DNA of 64,000 nt from Actinacidiphila alni (GTDB lineage: Bacteria; Actinomycetota; Actinomycetes; Streptomycetales; Streptomycetaceae), in contig NZ_FONG01000015.1 of the NCBI RefSeq assembly GCF_900112845.1, forward strand, positions 124,001 to 188,000. Reading direction: 5' to 3'. The notes under the pieces are model-generated. The model did not search any database and was not told where the DNA came from. It saw only the letters and a program-made list of their open reading frames with translations. The position numbers and the translations under genes were made by a program. Numbering within the stretch: position 1 is the first letter of the stretch; each line of letters opens with the position of its first letter. Below are positions 27,129-37,000 of the stretch, in pieces.

Positions 27129-28232
27129 ATGGTGAATGAACACCCGGACGGCGCGCCGCCGGGCCCGTCGGCCGGCACGGTCGCGGTCCTGGAGGAACCG
27201 CCGCCCATCCGGCGGGCCGTCGCCCTTCCCGATCCGGTCGGTACGGTCGGCGACGTGGCCACGGCTGAGACCGCGTTCCCAGGCGTGTCCGCCGCGCCCC
27301 GCACCCCGAGAAGGGGGCTGTCCGGCAGGACGATGCTCGCGGTCGCGGCATGCGCGGGAGCCCTGCTCGTCGCCGTGCCGCTGACGCTCGCCGTCCAAGG
27401 CGGCGGTCCCACTTCGGCGGGCAACGCCAGGGCGGTGGGCGACCCGCCCGGCGTCGATCTGGACGGCTCGCCGGACGCCGGCTCGGTTCCGCTGCCGCTG
27501 AACCCGTCCGACACGGGGGGCGCTCCCACGGGCTCGGGCCCCGCCGCGACGCCCGGCCGGGGTTCCCGGCCTCCGACCACCGGCCACGACCGCGCGTCCG
27601 CCAACGGCCGTACGCACGACGGCGCGTCCGGCCCGGTCGCGGTCAACGGTCCGTCCGGCAGCGGGAAGAGCAACGACGGTGCCGCCCCCTCGACCGGCAA
27701 GTCCGTGGGCGGCAAGGCGCCTTCGGGCACGAACGACACGAAGAGCGCGTCCACCAAGAGCGCGTCGAAACCGGCGGCTTCGACCACCACCAAGTCGACC
27801 GGGACCACGTCGAACACCACCAGGTCGGCTGCGGTCGCCAAGCCGGTTCCCGGCGTGATGATCTACGGCTTCGCGTCCAATCGCTGCATCGACATCGTGG
27901 GCGACAAGGGCAAGGACGGCTCCCCGCTGGAGATCCAGAACTGCGCCGGAAAAGCCTGGCAGAAGTGGGAGTTCAAGTCCGACGGCACGGTGCGGTCGAT
28001 GGGACTGTGCATGGACGCGGCCTGGGGTTCGGACGCCGACGGCACCGTCGTCCAGCTCGTGAAGTGCAACGGCAGCGGTGCGCAGCAGTTCCGGCTCAAC
28101 GCCGCCCATGACCTGGTCAACGTGCAGGCCGACAAGTGTGTGGACGTCAAGGACGAGCACACGCAAGCCGGTTCGCGGCTCCAGCTGTGGTCGTGCACGG
28201 GCCGGGACAACCAGAAGTGGGCCACCCGCTGA
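27129..28232 (+). CDS. Membrane-anchored protein with C-terminal ricin B-type lectin domain
   Basis: 367 residues from the ATG at 27129, with GGAGGAGC 4 bases upstream. The ~65 N-terminal residues are cytoplasmic and Pro-rich. One transmembrane segment follows (LAVAACAGALLVAVPLTLAV). A ~150-residue Ser/Thr/Gly/Lys linker (repeats such as KSAS, TTTKST) precedes a ricin B/CBM13 trefoil at ~240-367. The three trefoil repeats carry the expected motifs: NRCIDI...QKWEF, GLCMDA...QQFRL, DKCVDV...QKWAT, with paired cysteines. It is exposed outside the membrane and probably binds a polysaccharide, possibly of the cell's own wall. Nothing catalytic is attached. Confidence 0.88.
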   Translation: MVNEHPDGAPPGPSAGTVAVLEEPPPIRRAVALPDPVGTVGDVATAETAFPGVSAAPRTPRRGLSGRTMLAVAACAGALLVAVPLTLAVQGGGPTSAGNARAVGDPPGVDLDGSPDAGSVPLPLNPSDTGGAPTGSGPAATPGRGSRPPTTGHDRASANGRTHDGASGPVAVNGPSGSGKSNDGAAPSTGKSVGGKAPSGTNDTKSASTKSASKPAASTTTKSTGTTSNTTRSAAVAKPVPGVMIYGFASNRCIDIVGDKGKDGSPLEIQNCAGKAWQKWEFKSDGTVRSMGLCMDAAWGSDADGTVVQLVKCNGSGAQQFRLNAAHDLVNVQADKCVDVKDEHTQAGSRLQLWSCTGRDNQKWATR

Positions 28233-28258
28233 CAGCGGCACGCCCGCGGCAGTACGGA

Positions 28259-28291
28259 AAGGGCCGCGCTCACGTGCTGAGCGCGGCCCTT
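28259..28291. terminator. Perfect 14-bp terminator between convergent genes
   Basis: AAGGGCCGCGCTCA (28259-28272), loop CGTGC, TGAGCGCGGCCCTT (28278-28291). It lies 26 bases past the lectin stop and 41 before the end of the minus-strand 1148-residue gene, and closes the accessory region before the T7SS locus. Confidence 0.9.
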
Positions 28292-28332
28292 CCTCCGTCC
28301 CCGCGCGGTCGGCGGACGACCGAGTAAGGGGG

Positions 28333-31300
28333 TCAGATGTCGGCGGCCCCGGGGGCGAACAGGCCCAGCACGCCGGCGCCACGGACCGCCGGCTCGGCTC
28401 CCGTCCCCTGCGCGGTCGGCAACTCGGTCGCGTCCAGCAGCCGGTCTAGTACGCGGGTGTCGGACGCGTCGAGCCGTCCCGGAACGCTCGGCGGCGCGCC
28501 CGCGGCCAGCTCCCGCAGCAGGATCACCGTCGCGCCCGCCCGTTCGGTGACCTTGAGGACGCGGAAGCGGCTGCCCGGACCGAACACCACCTCCGCCGGG
28601 CCTGATACCGGACCCGGGCCCGGTTCCGTCAGCGACGCGACGCGGCGGCCGGTCGCCGACCAGAACAGGTAGTGGTCGTCCGGCATCGCGGGATACGCCT
28701 TGGCCACTGTCGCGGCGGCGACCGGCCCGGGCTCGGCCAACTCCTCTCCCGGCAGCAGCAGTCGGGAACCCGCGTCCAGCACACCCGCCGGCCGCGCCGC
28801 GACGCCCCGGTAGGAGGGCAGGCGGTTCAGTCCGGAGGCGAGGCAGCACAGATACGCCAGCGCGCGGCCGTCGCGCCGGCCCAGGGCCGCCGTCAACCAG
28901 GCGTCGTTCAAGCCGTGTTCGTCCTCGTCCCGGCCGTCGGAGCCGGCGGCCGTCAGATACGCGTGCACGGCCACGAGATCCGGGCCGAGCCCCCGGTCGG
29001 CCGCGGCTCGCAGACCCGGCAGAGCGGTCAGCGCCCGCTCCACCGCGCTCGCGTGCCGGTCCCACCTGCCGCCCAACAGGCCACGCAGCGCGAGGTGTTC
29101 CGACGGCACGCTGAGCCGCCCCGGCGCCACCGGCAGGTGCGCGATCACGCGTGGTGCGGGCGCCCGCAACCCTTCGGAGGCCGTCCGGTTCGGGGCGCCA
29201 GGGCTCGGAGCGGCACGCTCGTGCGGCGTCGTCGGCCCGTCGTCCGGGAGCGGACCGTGCTCAGGCTCGGTGAGAGGCATACGCGCCGCGTTCGCGGCAG
29301 TCGGGCCGGGCGCGATGGCTGTGCTGTGGCCGGCCCGTGTCGGCCCGTCACGAGTGGCTGCGGGCTCTTCCCGGTCGTCGTCCGCACGCGTGGCTTCGCG
29401 TTCCTGCCAGTCGTCGTCGGAGCCGGGGTAGAGCGCCTCACCCGGAGGCGGCACGCTCGAAGGGGTTCGCCGATCCGGCGCCGTGGCGTCGCCCGTCGTG
29501 ACGGTGCCGCTTCTCGTCGGTGCCGGACCGGTGCCGGGTACGAGGGAATCGTTTGCGGTCCGGAGTGAGCCGTCGGCCGCGTCATCAGCCCGCGACTCGA
29601 CCGTCGCCCCGCCGGACGCCGGGGGTACGGGCGTGCCCGTCGGCACCACCGGGGGAGTCCGGTGCGGAGCGGCGGACGACGGGACCGCCGCAGGATCGCC
29701 CGTGGCGGGGACACCGCCTGGTACGACGGGCAGCCCCGCCGAGGCGGCGACTCCGTGTCCGCCGACCGGAGTGTCCGCCGACGGGCCGCTCGTGACGTCT
29801 GCCCGTCCGCTGCCCGTCCGCGGGCCACCGGCCGGCCGGGGATCCGACGTGGACTCCGCGCCCCTCCGCTCCGACGCGGCGGCGTCGTGGCCGCCGCTCC
29901 CGGTCTCCAGCGCCGGCCGGGCCTCCGCCCGCGCCGCCGCGGAACGGGTCGGCGGAGGCGGAACCGACTCCGGATCCGGGGCCAATTGCTCTTCTCCCTC
30001 AGGCGGGTCGGCGATCGGCCTGCGGCCCGTGACGGGCGCACCGAGCGGAGCATCGGTCTCACCGCCCGTTCCGATGCCGGAAGTCGGGGTGCCGTACTCC
30101 TCGCCGGTGCCGGGTCGTTCGGCGGCACCGCCTTCCGGGCCGCCGAGCGGCCCCGCCGGTGGCTCGCCCTCCACGCCCCGCTTCGCGGCGGAGGCGATCC
30201 CGGGACCGGGCGTCTCCGCCGGCGGTTCGCCGCCGACGCCCGGTCGCCCGGACCTGAGCGGTGCCGTCACGGACGTTCGGCGCGCCCCCGACCGGCGCTG
30301 CGAGGTGGCGGGACCGGAAGCGGCGGCAGTGGAGCCGGAAGAACGGCGGACCGGTTCCGGCAGAGGCGCGAGGAGAGCAGAGCCCGCGTCGTCGTCCGCG
30401 TCGGCCGGTGCGGCGCCCAGGGCGAGTCCGTGACGCACGGCGACACGTCGCAGAGCCTGGTGGCCCTCGGCGCTGAGGGTGCCGTGAAGCCGGACGACGC
30501 CACGTTCGCGGGGACCGTCCTCCAGGGCGGCGAAGAGGTCGTCGAGGACGGCGGTCAGCGAGTCGTCCAGCGGCTGGCCGGGCAGGCCGATGTCGATCGT
30601 CATCACCTCGGGCCTGACCGGCCGGGCGTTGACCGAGGACAGTGCCGGCCCCTGGCCGCGCCGGTCCACCCGAAGCCCCGACCTGGTCACCGCGACCTGC
30701 CAGTCGCGGTTGAGCCGCATGACGCCCGGTTCAGGGTCACGCGCGAGGCCCGGAACCGGTGGCCGCCATTCGGCCAACCGGGGGCCTGGGGAGCCGGCGG
30801 TCCCGGCGGGTTCGCAGACGACGGCCTCGACGTACGGCTGCCACAACGGCGTACCGTCGGGCCCGACATGGACCACTCGTGCGCCCGCCGCCGCGGGTGC
30901 GCCGTGTGCGGGCCGGTCGTCGTACAGCACCGGCAGCCCGCTGACGACATGCGTGGGCACACCCAGCAGGTCCGCGACCCGCTGTCCGAGGACGAGCAGG
31001 TCGCGGCCGTCGCCCGGCAGCAGCCGTACGGCGCCGCGCAGGCGTCCGGGAAGGGCCGCGACGACGGCGGCGAGGGCGTCGGCCGTCACGGGCGGCGTGC
31101 CGGGCACGCCCACGATCAGCGCGGGCCTGGCGGTGTCCGCCGGAACGGCGTAGCGGACCGAATCGGCGCCGTCCGGCGACGCCTCGGCGGCGGAGCGGAT
31201 CAGCAGACCGGCCGGCACCCGCTCCACCAAGTGCCCCTCCGGCTCGGGCGGCCGTGCGCGGTCCAGCGCCTGCTGCCAGTCCGGAGCGGGCTCGCCGACG

Positions 31301-31779
31301 CCGAGCCGGCGCGGCACCGTACCGGGCGAGAAGCGCCACCACCCGCCCGCCGCGTCCGGGCCGCCGGGCGCGAACAGCGTGCCGCCGGGGACCAGCATCG
31401 CGGCGCCGGCCGGGGCCAGGACGTCGATGCCCCACTTCTCGCAGATCCGCCGCGCGGGCGCGGCGTGGCCGGGCCGTTCGGCCGCACCCGCCGACATGGC
31501 CAGCCGCAGCACCGTGCCGGGCGCGGTGCGGTCCGCTTTCGCGACGATCGCGTCCACCCGCGCGCACACCGCGTCGTCCAGGCGGCGGTCGGCGGAGTCC
31601 GCGACCACCACCACGGTGATGTGTCCGGGCGGCCCGCCGCGCAGCGCGTGCGCCGCGGCGGCGACCGAATCGGGCAGCGCGCCCTCGCGATGGACGACAT
31701 ACACACCGTCGCCGCCCGACGTCACCAGCGGAGTCCGGTCCCCGCGCGAGGTGCGGCCGGCGCGCAGCAGCCGGATCAC
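28333..31779 (-). CDS. Large T7SS-associated protein with ADP-ribosyltransferase-like C-terminus
   Basis: 1148 residues from a GTG at 31779 that overlaps the stop of a 35-residue upstream ORF (GTGA). Residues ~1-460 are α/β (GHITVVVVADSADRRLDDAVC, GRDLLVLGQRVADLLGVPTHVVSGLPVLYDDRP). Residues ~470-870 are Pro/Gly/Thr/Glu-rich and disordered. The last ~270 residues are folded. Within them SYRGV (residue ~988), FWSATGRR (~1040) and PAEVVFGPGSRFRVLKV...VILLREL (~1060-1090) match in order the R, S-T-S and E-strand motifs of arginine-type ADP-ribosyltransferases. The first Glu of E-x-E is replaced by Pro, while the second, catalytic Glu is present. No transmembrane segment is seen, so it is not EccE. 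Position beside mycP ties it to the secretion system; it may be a toxin, a modifier or a structural relic. Confidence 0.6.
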   Translation of the reverse strand: MIRLLRAGRTSRGDRTPLVTSGGDGVYVVHREGALPDSVAAAAHALRGGPPGHITVVVVADSADRRLDDAVCARVDAIVAKADRTAPGTVLRLAMSAGAAERPGHAAPARRICEKWGIDVLAPAGAAMLVPGGTLFAPGGPDAAGGWWRFSPGTVPRRLGVGEPAPDWQQALDRARPPEPEGHLVERVPAGLLIRSAAEASPDGADSVRYAVPADTARPALIVGVPGTPPVTADALAAVVAALPGRLRGAVRLLPGDGRDLLVLGQRVADLLGVPTHVVSGLPVLYDDRPAHGAPAAAGARVVHVGPDGTPLWQPYVEAVVCEPAGTAGSPGPRLAEWRPPVPGLARDPEPGVMRLNRDWQVAVTRSGLRVDRRGQGPALSSVNARPVRPEVMTIDIGLPGQPLDDSLTAVLDDLFAALEDGPRERGVVRLHGTLSAEGHQALRRVAVRHGLALGAAPADADDDAGSALLAPLPEPVRRSSGSTAAASGPATSQRRSGARRTSVTAPLRSGRPGVGGEPPAETPGPGIASAAKRGVEGEPPAGPLGGPEGGAAERPGTGEEYGTPTSGIGTGGETDAPLGAPVTGRRPIADPPEGEEQLAPDPESVPPPPTRSAAARAEARPALETGSGGHDAAASERRGAESTSDPRPAGGPRTGSGRADVTSGPSADTPVGGHGVAASAGLPVVPGGVPATGDPAAVPSSAAPHRTPPVVPTGTPVPPASGGATVESRADDAADGSLRTANDSLVPGTGPAPTRSGTVTTGDATAPDRRTPSSVPPPGEALYPGSDDDWQEREATRADDDREEPAATRDGPTRAGHSTAIAPGPTAANAARMPLTEPEHGPLPDDGPTTPHERAAPSPGAPNRTASEGLRAPAPRVIAHLPVAPGRLSVPSEHLALRGLLGGRWDRHASAVERALTALPGLRAAADRGLGPDLVAVHAYLTAAGSDGRDEDEHGLNDAWLTAALGRRDGRALAYLCCLASGLNRLPSYRGVAARPAGVLDAGSRLLLPGEELAEPGPVAAATVAKAYPAMPDDHYLFWSATGRRVASLTEPGPGPVSGPAEVVFGPGSRFRVLKVTERAGATVILLRELAAGAPPSVPGRLDASDTRVLDRLLDATELPTAQGTGAEPAVRGAGVLGLFAPGAADI

Positions 31780-31883
31780 CGGTCACCCCCGGCGGTGCGG
31801 TACGGGCGCCGGGCGCGCGGGAACCGGTCGGGGTCCGCCGTACGCCGCGCTGCGGCATGGTCCTGGCTCGACATGGCTGTCAT
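31776..31883 (-). CDS. 35-residue ORF translationally coupled to the 1148-residue gene
   Basis: An ATG at 31883 with GAGGAC five bases upstream opens a frame of 35 codons (MTAMSSQDHAAARR ... GGDR). Its TGA shares four bases (GTGA) with the GTG start of the next gene, a common translational-coupling arrangement. The product is basic and without recognisable domains. It could be a real small protein, the remnant of a longer gene, or only a leader that delivers ribosomes to the downstream gene. Confidence 0.4.
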   Translation of the reverse strand: MTAMSSQDHAAARRTADPDRFPRARRPYRTAGGDR

Positions 31884-32344
31884 GCGGTCCTCGATTCGTA
31901 CGCTGGCAGGGGTGGAGCGGGAGGGCAGGCCCGCGCGGGTGGGGCCGGGGGTCGGGGGACGTGGCGGGGCCGGGAGGGCCGGGCGGGAAGGCCCGTGCGG
32001 TGGTTCGGCGCGGGCGGCGCCGGCGGTTCGGCCGTCCCCGTCCGCCGCTGTCGGCGGCGACGGGAGCGGACGGGCGCGGGCCGTCGCGGAGCCTCGGGTC
32101 GCCCCGAGCGGAGGAGAGCGAGGTCCGCCCCGAACTCATAAGCGCCGTCCGCGACGACGGGTAGCATGGCACCGTGCCCTCGGCGGGCGCGTCGGCCGTA
32201 GCGCGACAGGTTCGCGGCATCCCACCCGCCCACGGCCCTTTCGGTCCAGGCGTCCCACAGGCACGAGATTCCTCGCCTTCCGCATCGCACGGTGCAGCGC
32301 GCACCGGCGATTCCCGGCTCGCCATCGAGTTCTACGGAGACGAC
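31884..32344. other. Divergent intergenic region before mycP, 461 bases
   Basis: No convincing gene. A TAGCAT hexamer at 32162-32167 lies 7 bases before an in-frame GTG (32174) and could drive a leaderless, longer form of mycosin; no good -35 box accompanies it. The rest is strongly G/C-rich with no clear repeat. Confidence 0.4.
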
Positions 32345-33844
32345 ATGACGGCTTTCAGCACCCCGGCGGAGCGTCGCGGCGGCGGGCGTTCGGCGCGCGG
32401 CCGTACTTCCGGCCGGTCCGCCGCGTCCGTGAGTTCCGGCCCGCGGGCCGGAAGGCGCGGCGGGCGAGGGCCGCTCCACCTTTCGCGCCTCGCGCGCCGT
32501 CCGCTGTCCGTCCTGCTGGCCGCCGCCGCGACGCTGCTCGCGGTCCCCGCCACCGTGGCGCACGCGGACAGCGGCGCGCCCGTCACACCCGCGCCCACCG
32601 CTTCCGGGGCGGCCGGAGCGATACGTCTGCCGGTCGTCCCGGGCAGGCTGTCGTCCGGCGCGGCGTGCACCAAGGCGTCCGGCACCACCGTCAAGACGGT
32701 GCCATGGGCCCAGCAGAGCCTCCAACTGGCCCGTGCCCAGCAGCTCTCCCGTGGCGCGGGGGTCACGGTCGCCGTGGTGGACACCGGCGTCTCGCCGGGC
32801 GCGCCGGCCCTGGCGGGCCGGGTGACCGCGAACGGCGACGCCGCCAAGGACTGTGTCGGACACGGCACGTTCATCGCCGGGGTGATCGCCGCCGCCCCCG
32901 TGGGCGGCGGCGCGCTGACCGGGGTCGCCCCGGGCGCCCGGGTCCTCGCCGAGCGCGGCACGGACGCCACCGGAGTGCCGGACGCCGGCCGGGTGGCCGC
33001 CGCGATCCGGGCCGCCGTGGACGCGGGGGCGAAGGTGATCGACGTGTCGGCGGCGCTGCCCGCCGCCACGGCGGCGCTGACGTCCGCCGTGGACTACGCG
33101 GCCGGGCACGACGTGCTGGTGGTGGCCGCCGCCGTGCCCGACTCCGCGGACAGCGCGGGACAGGGCGACAGCGTGCCCAAGGCGTACTGGCCGGCCGCCG
33201 CGCCCGGAGTCCTGTCCGTGGTGGACGTGGACGTCACGGGAGCCCGTGCCAGTGGCGCACCGGAGCCCACGCCCGCCGCCGACCTGTCCGCGCCCGGTCA
33301 GGGGGTGACCGGCATCGGACCCAGCGGCACCGGGCACTTCCTCGGCAACGGCGCGTCGGTCGCGTCGGCGTTCGTCGCGGGCACGGCGGCCCTGGTCCGC
33401 TCCTACCATCCGGAACTGACGGCGGCGCAGGTCGCCCAGCGGCTGATCGCCACCGCCTACCCGGCCGCCGTACCGCGCGTGGACCCGGCGGGCGCGGTCG
33501 GGGCCGTGCTGCCGGGCGCACGCACCTCCGCGGATCCCGGCTCCGCCGGGATCACGCTCCCCGCGCCGACCGCCGAACACGACATGCGGGGGCGCGCCTT
33601 GACGCTGCTCGCGCTCTGCGCGCTGGCCCTGCTGGGCGTCGTGGCCGCCGTGGCGCTCGCCGCCCGCGCCAAGCGGACCGCGGCACCCGGCACCGCCGCC
33701 CCGACACCGGCTCCCGACGGGCCCTCCGCCGAGGAGCCGGCCCTCTCCGGGACGGAGCGACGGGCCCTCTCCGAGACCGAAGAACCGGCCCCCGACGAAG
33801 CGGCTCTTACGCCCGAACCTCCGTCGCTGTCCGGCCGTTTCTAG
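32345..33844 (+). CDS. mycP: Type VII secretion mycosin (membrane-anchored subtilisin-like protease)
   Basis: 499 residues from the ATG at 32345 (ACGGAGA 5 bases upstream); the frame also opens at a GTG, 32174. A basic leader precedes a signal sequence (PLSVLLAAAATLLAVPATVAHA). The S8 domain shows Asp146 in VAVVDTGV, His173 in GHGTFIAG and Ser338 in GASVASAFVAG. The usual oxyanion Asn region is VVAAAVPDSADSAGQGD and contains no Asn. After the protease comes a single transmembrane helix (LTLLALCALALLGVVAAVALAA) and a short acidic cytoplasmic tail. This is the mycosin layout: a periplasmic-side protease anchored by its C-terminus that stabilises and processes ESX complexes. It lies between the 1148-residue gene and eccC. 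Confidence 0.88.
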   Translation: MTAFSTPAERRGGGRSARGRTSGRSAASVSSGPRAGRRGGRGPLHLSRLARRPLSVLLAAAATLLAVPATVAHADSGAPVTPAPTASGAAGAIRLPVVPGRLSSGAACTKASGTTVKTVPWAQQSLQLARAQQLSRGAGVTVAVVDTGVSPGAPALAGRVTANGDAAKDCVGHGTFIAGVIAAAPVGGGALTGVAPGARVLAERGTDATGVPDAGRVAAAIRAAVDAGAKVIDVSAALPAATAALTSAVDYAAGHDVLVVAAAVPDSADSAGQGDSVPKAYWPAAAPGVLSVVDVDVTGARASGAPEPTPAADLSAPGQGVTGIGPSGTGHFLGNGASVASAFVAGTAALVRSYHPELTAAQVAQRLIATAYPAAVPRVDPAGAVGAVLPGARTSADPGSAGITLPAPTAEHDMRGRALTLLALCALALLGVVAAVALAARAKRTAAPGTAAPTPAPDGPSAEEPALSGTERRALSETEEPAPDEAALTPEPPSLSGRF

Positions 33845-34086
33845 GGCGAGCCCGCGAGGCCGCCGCCGGGCGCCCGGCGCGCGGGTCCCCGGACGCCGCC
33901 CGAGGGTGTTCCCGCGTCGTGCCGTCGGCCCGGTCCCGGCGGACCCGCGGGGCGGACGGCCCGCCGCCGCGTGCCCGCCCGCACCGGGCCCCGCCGGCCG
34001 GTCCTGCCGGGTCCGTACGGCAGAATCCTGCACCCCCGCCGCGGCTGTTCCGCCGTCCCCGCCACGTCCCCGGCGCCCCGGCGGCG

Positions 34087-37000
34087 TCATGCCGGTACGT
34101 CCAGCAGCGCCGTCTGGACCTGGTGGTTGCTGCGGCGGGTGACGTACAGGCCGCGGCCCGCGGGCAGCAGGCGCGGCTTGACGTGGCCGAAGACGTAACC
34201 CTCCGAGGGCGGGCAGGACATCAGCAGGCCGGGCGAGTTGACCTCCAGCATGCGGCGGACCAGGGGGTCGCCGAGGCCGCGCATCGCGCCCGCGGCGGCG
34301 CGGGCGACGACCATGTGCAGGCCCACCTCGAAGCCCAACGGCAGGTGTTCCAGGAGGGGTTCGAAGGGGTTGCGGGTCGGGTTGGCCACCAGGTCGTAGT
34401 CGTCGGCGAGGACGAAGAGCCGGGGGCCGGTCCACCAGTCGGCCAGCCGCATGCGGGCGGGGGAGATCTCGGGGCCGGGGGTGCGGGACTTCAGGGCCCG
34501 GCCCACGCCCTTGGTGAGTTCGGTCAACTGGTCCACGGAGACGGCGTGTCCGAGCCGGTACTCCTCGGGCACCGCCTCGATCAGCTCGCGGCGGAAATCG
34601 ACGACGAGAACGCGGGCCTCCTGCGGAGTGAAGCGGGAGGTGATCTGCTCGGCGATCAGCCGGAGCAGATTCGTCTTGCCGCACTCGGTGTCGCCCATGA
34701 CCACCAGATGCGGGGTCTCGGCGAAGTCGTGCCAGGCGGTGCCGAGTTCGGTCTCCTCCAGACCGATGGCGATCCGGAAGAGACAGTCCGGCTGCGGCGC
34801 CGGCAGCGTGGCGGCGTCCAGCGTCTCCGGCAGCATGCGGACCGGCGGCGCCTGCGGTCCCTCCCAGCTCTCGGCGACCGCGGCCACCAGATCGCTCACA
34901 CCGTCGGCGAGGTCGTCGGCGCTCTCCGCGCCGTCGATGCGGGGCAGCGCGGTGAGGAAGTGCAGCTTGCTGTCCGGGGTGAGGCCGCGGCCGGGCCGGC
35001 GCGGTACGTCCTTGGCGCGCCTGATGTCCACCAGGGAGTCCATGGCGTCGCCCATGCGCAGTTCCAGCTTGGTGCCCGCCTGGTCGCGGATGGTCGAACT
35101 CAGCTCCACCCAACGGGAGTTGCTGATCATCAGGTGGACGCCGTAGTTGAGGCCGCGGGCGGCGAGCTGGTTGACCTGCGGGATGCTGTCCTGGAAGTCC
35201 TGCCGGACGGTGGACCAGCCGTCGATGACCAGGAACACGTCGCCGTGCGCCTCGTCGGGGAACTCACCGGCCGCGCGCCGCCTGCGCAACTGCTGCATCG
35301 ACTCGATGCCGTGCTCCAGGAACAGGCGCTCGCGCCGGCTGAGCAGCGCGGTCATCTCGGCGAAGGTGCGGTTCACCCGCTCGGTGTCCAGCCGGCCGGT
35401 GATGCCGCCCACATGGGGCAGCCCGGCCAGGCTGGACAGCGTGCCGCCGCCGAAGTCCAGGCAGTAGAACTGCACTTCGCGCGGGGTGTGGGTCAGCGCC
35501 AGCGCTGTGATCAGCGACCTCAGCAGGGTGGACTTGCCGCTCTGCGGGCCGCCGGAGACGCCGACGTGGCCGCCGGCCCCGGACAGGTCCACCGTCAGCA
35601 GGTCGCGCACCTGGTCGAAGGGCCGGTCGATGATGCCCACCGGCACCTTCAGCGTGCCCCGCCCGTTGCGCTCCTCCACGGTCAGGCCGTGCTCGGGGTG
35701 CGGGCTCAGCGGCGGCAGCAGCCGGTCCAGGGTCGGGGACAGGTCCAGCGGCGGCAGCCACACCTGGTGGGCGGGCGGGCCCGAGCCGAGCAGCCGCTCG
35801 ATGGCCACCGACAGCAGTGACGTCTCATCGGGCTCGGGTTCGGTCACGACGGGTTCCTCGGGTGTCGCGGACTCCGGTTCCGCGACCCGTTCACCGGTCC
35901 AGGCCAGCACCTGGCTGGCGATCTGGGCCGGGGCGAGCGCGCCGGCCCGCTGCCGGTAGGGCCCGGAGACGTACGCGGCCCGGAAGCGGGTGAGCGGCTC
36001 GATACCGCTCTTGAGGTAGCCGCTGCCCGGCTGGGACGGCAGTTCGTAGGCGTCGGAGACGCCCAGGACGCCGCGGCTCTCCATCGCGGAGAAGGTCCGC
36101 AGGCCGATCCGGTAGGACAGATGGCTCTCCAACTGGTGCATGCGGCCTTCGTCCAGGCGCTGCGAGGCCAGCAGCAGATGCACGCCGAGCGAGCGGCCGA
36201 GGCGGCCGATCATGACGAAGAGGTCCATGAACTCCCGGTGTGCGGCGAGCAGTTCACTGAACTCGTCGACCACCACGAACAGGCTCGGCAGCGGGGCCAG
36301 TTCGGTTCCGGCGGCCCGCGCCCGCTCGTACTCCAGCGCCGAGGAGTAGTTGCCGGCGCTGCGCAGCAGCTCCTGACGGCGGATCAGTTCGCCGTGCAGC
36401 GCGTCCTGCATGCGGGAGACCAGGGCGGCCTCGTCGGCGAGGTTGGTGATCACCGCGGAGGTGTGCGGGAGCGAGTCCAGGCCGAGGAAGGTCGCGCCGC
36501 CCTTGAAGTCGACCAGGACGAAGTTGAGCGTCTCGGAGGAGTGGGTGAGGGCCAGCCCGAGTACGAGGGTGCGCAGCAGTTCGCTCTTGCCCGAGCCGGT
36601 GGCGCCGATCAGCATGCCGTGCGGGCCCATGCCGCCCTGCGCGGACTCCTTGATGTCCAGCTCCACCGGCCGGCCGTCCGCGCCGACCGCGATCGCCACG
36701 CGAAGCCGCCCGGCTTCCGACTCGGCCCTGCGCAGCCAGTACGCGGACGGATCGTGCCGGTGCAGATCCGGTATGCCCAGCAAGGCGGTGAGCTGGGTCT
36801 CGGAGTCCAGCGGGCGGGAGCCCTCACCGCCCGCGCCGGTCCGCTTGGGCGCCAGCAGCGCCGCCAGCGCGCGCGCCGACGCCGGGCCGAGGCGGTCGGC
36901 GCGGCCGAGCGCCGTCGCGGACTCCTTGCGGTTGCGATCGGTGCGCACCAGCCGGATCTCGCCGTGCTCCGCCTCCAGCCGCAGCACGGTGCGGCCCGGC

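Noticed and set aside
28333..31779. 1148-residue protein as EccE
   Set aside because: It lacks the N-terminal transmembrane helices of EccE and its motifs point to an ART-like domain instead.
33845..34086. Terminator between mycP and eccC
   Set aside because: Several short GC stems are possible in this very GC-rich 242-base convergent gap, but none stands out as a clean hairpin.
29662..35820. Very long plus-strand open frame of ~2,050 codons across two minus-strand genes
   Set aside because: It is antisense to the 1148-residue gene and to eccC and overlaps mycP, with Arg/Gly/Pro-rich low-information content; a product of GC-rich codon bias.
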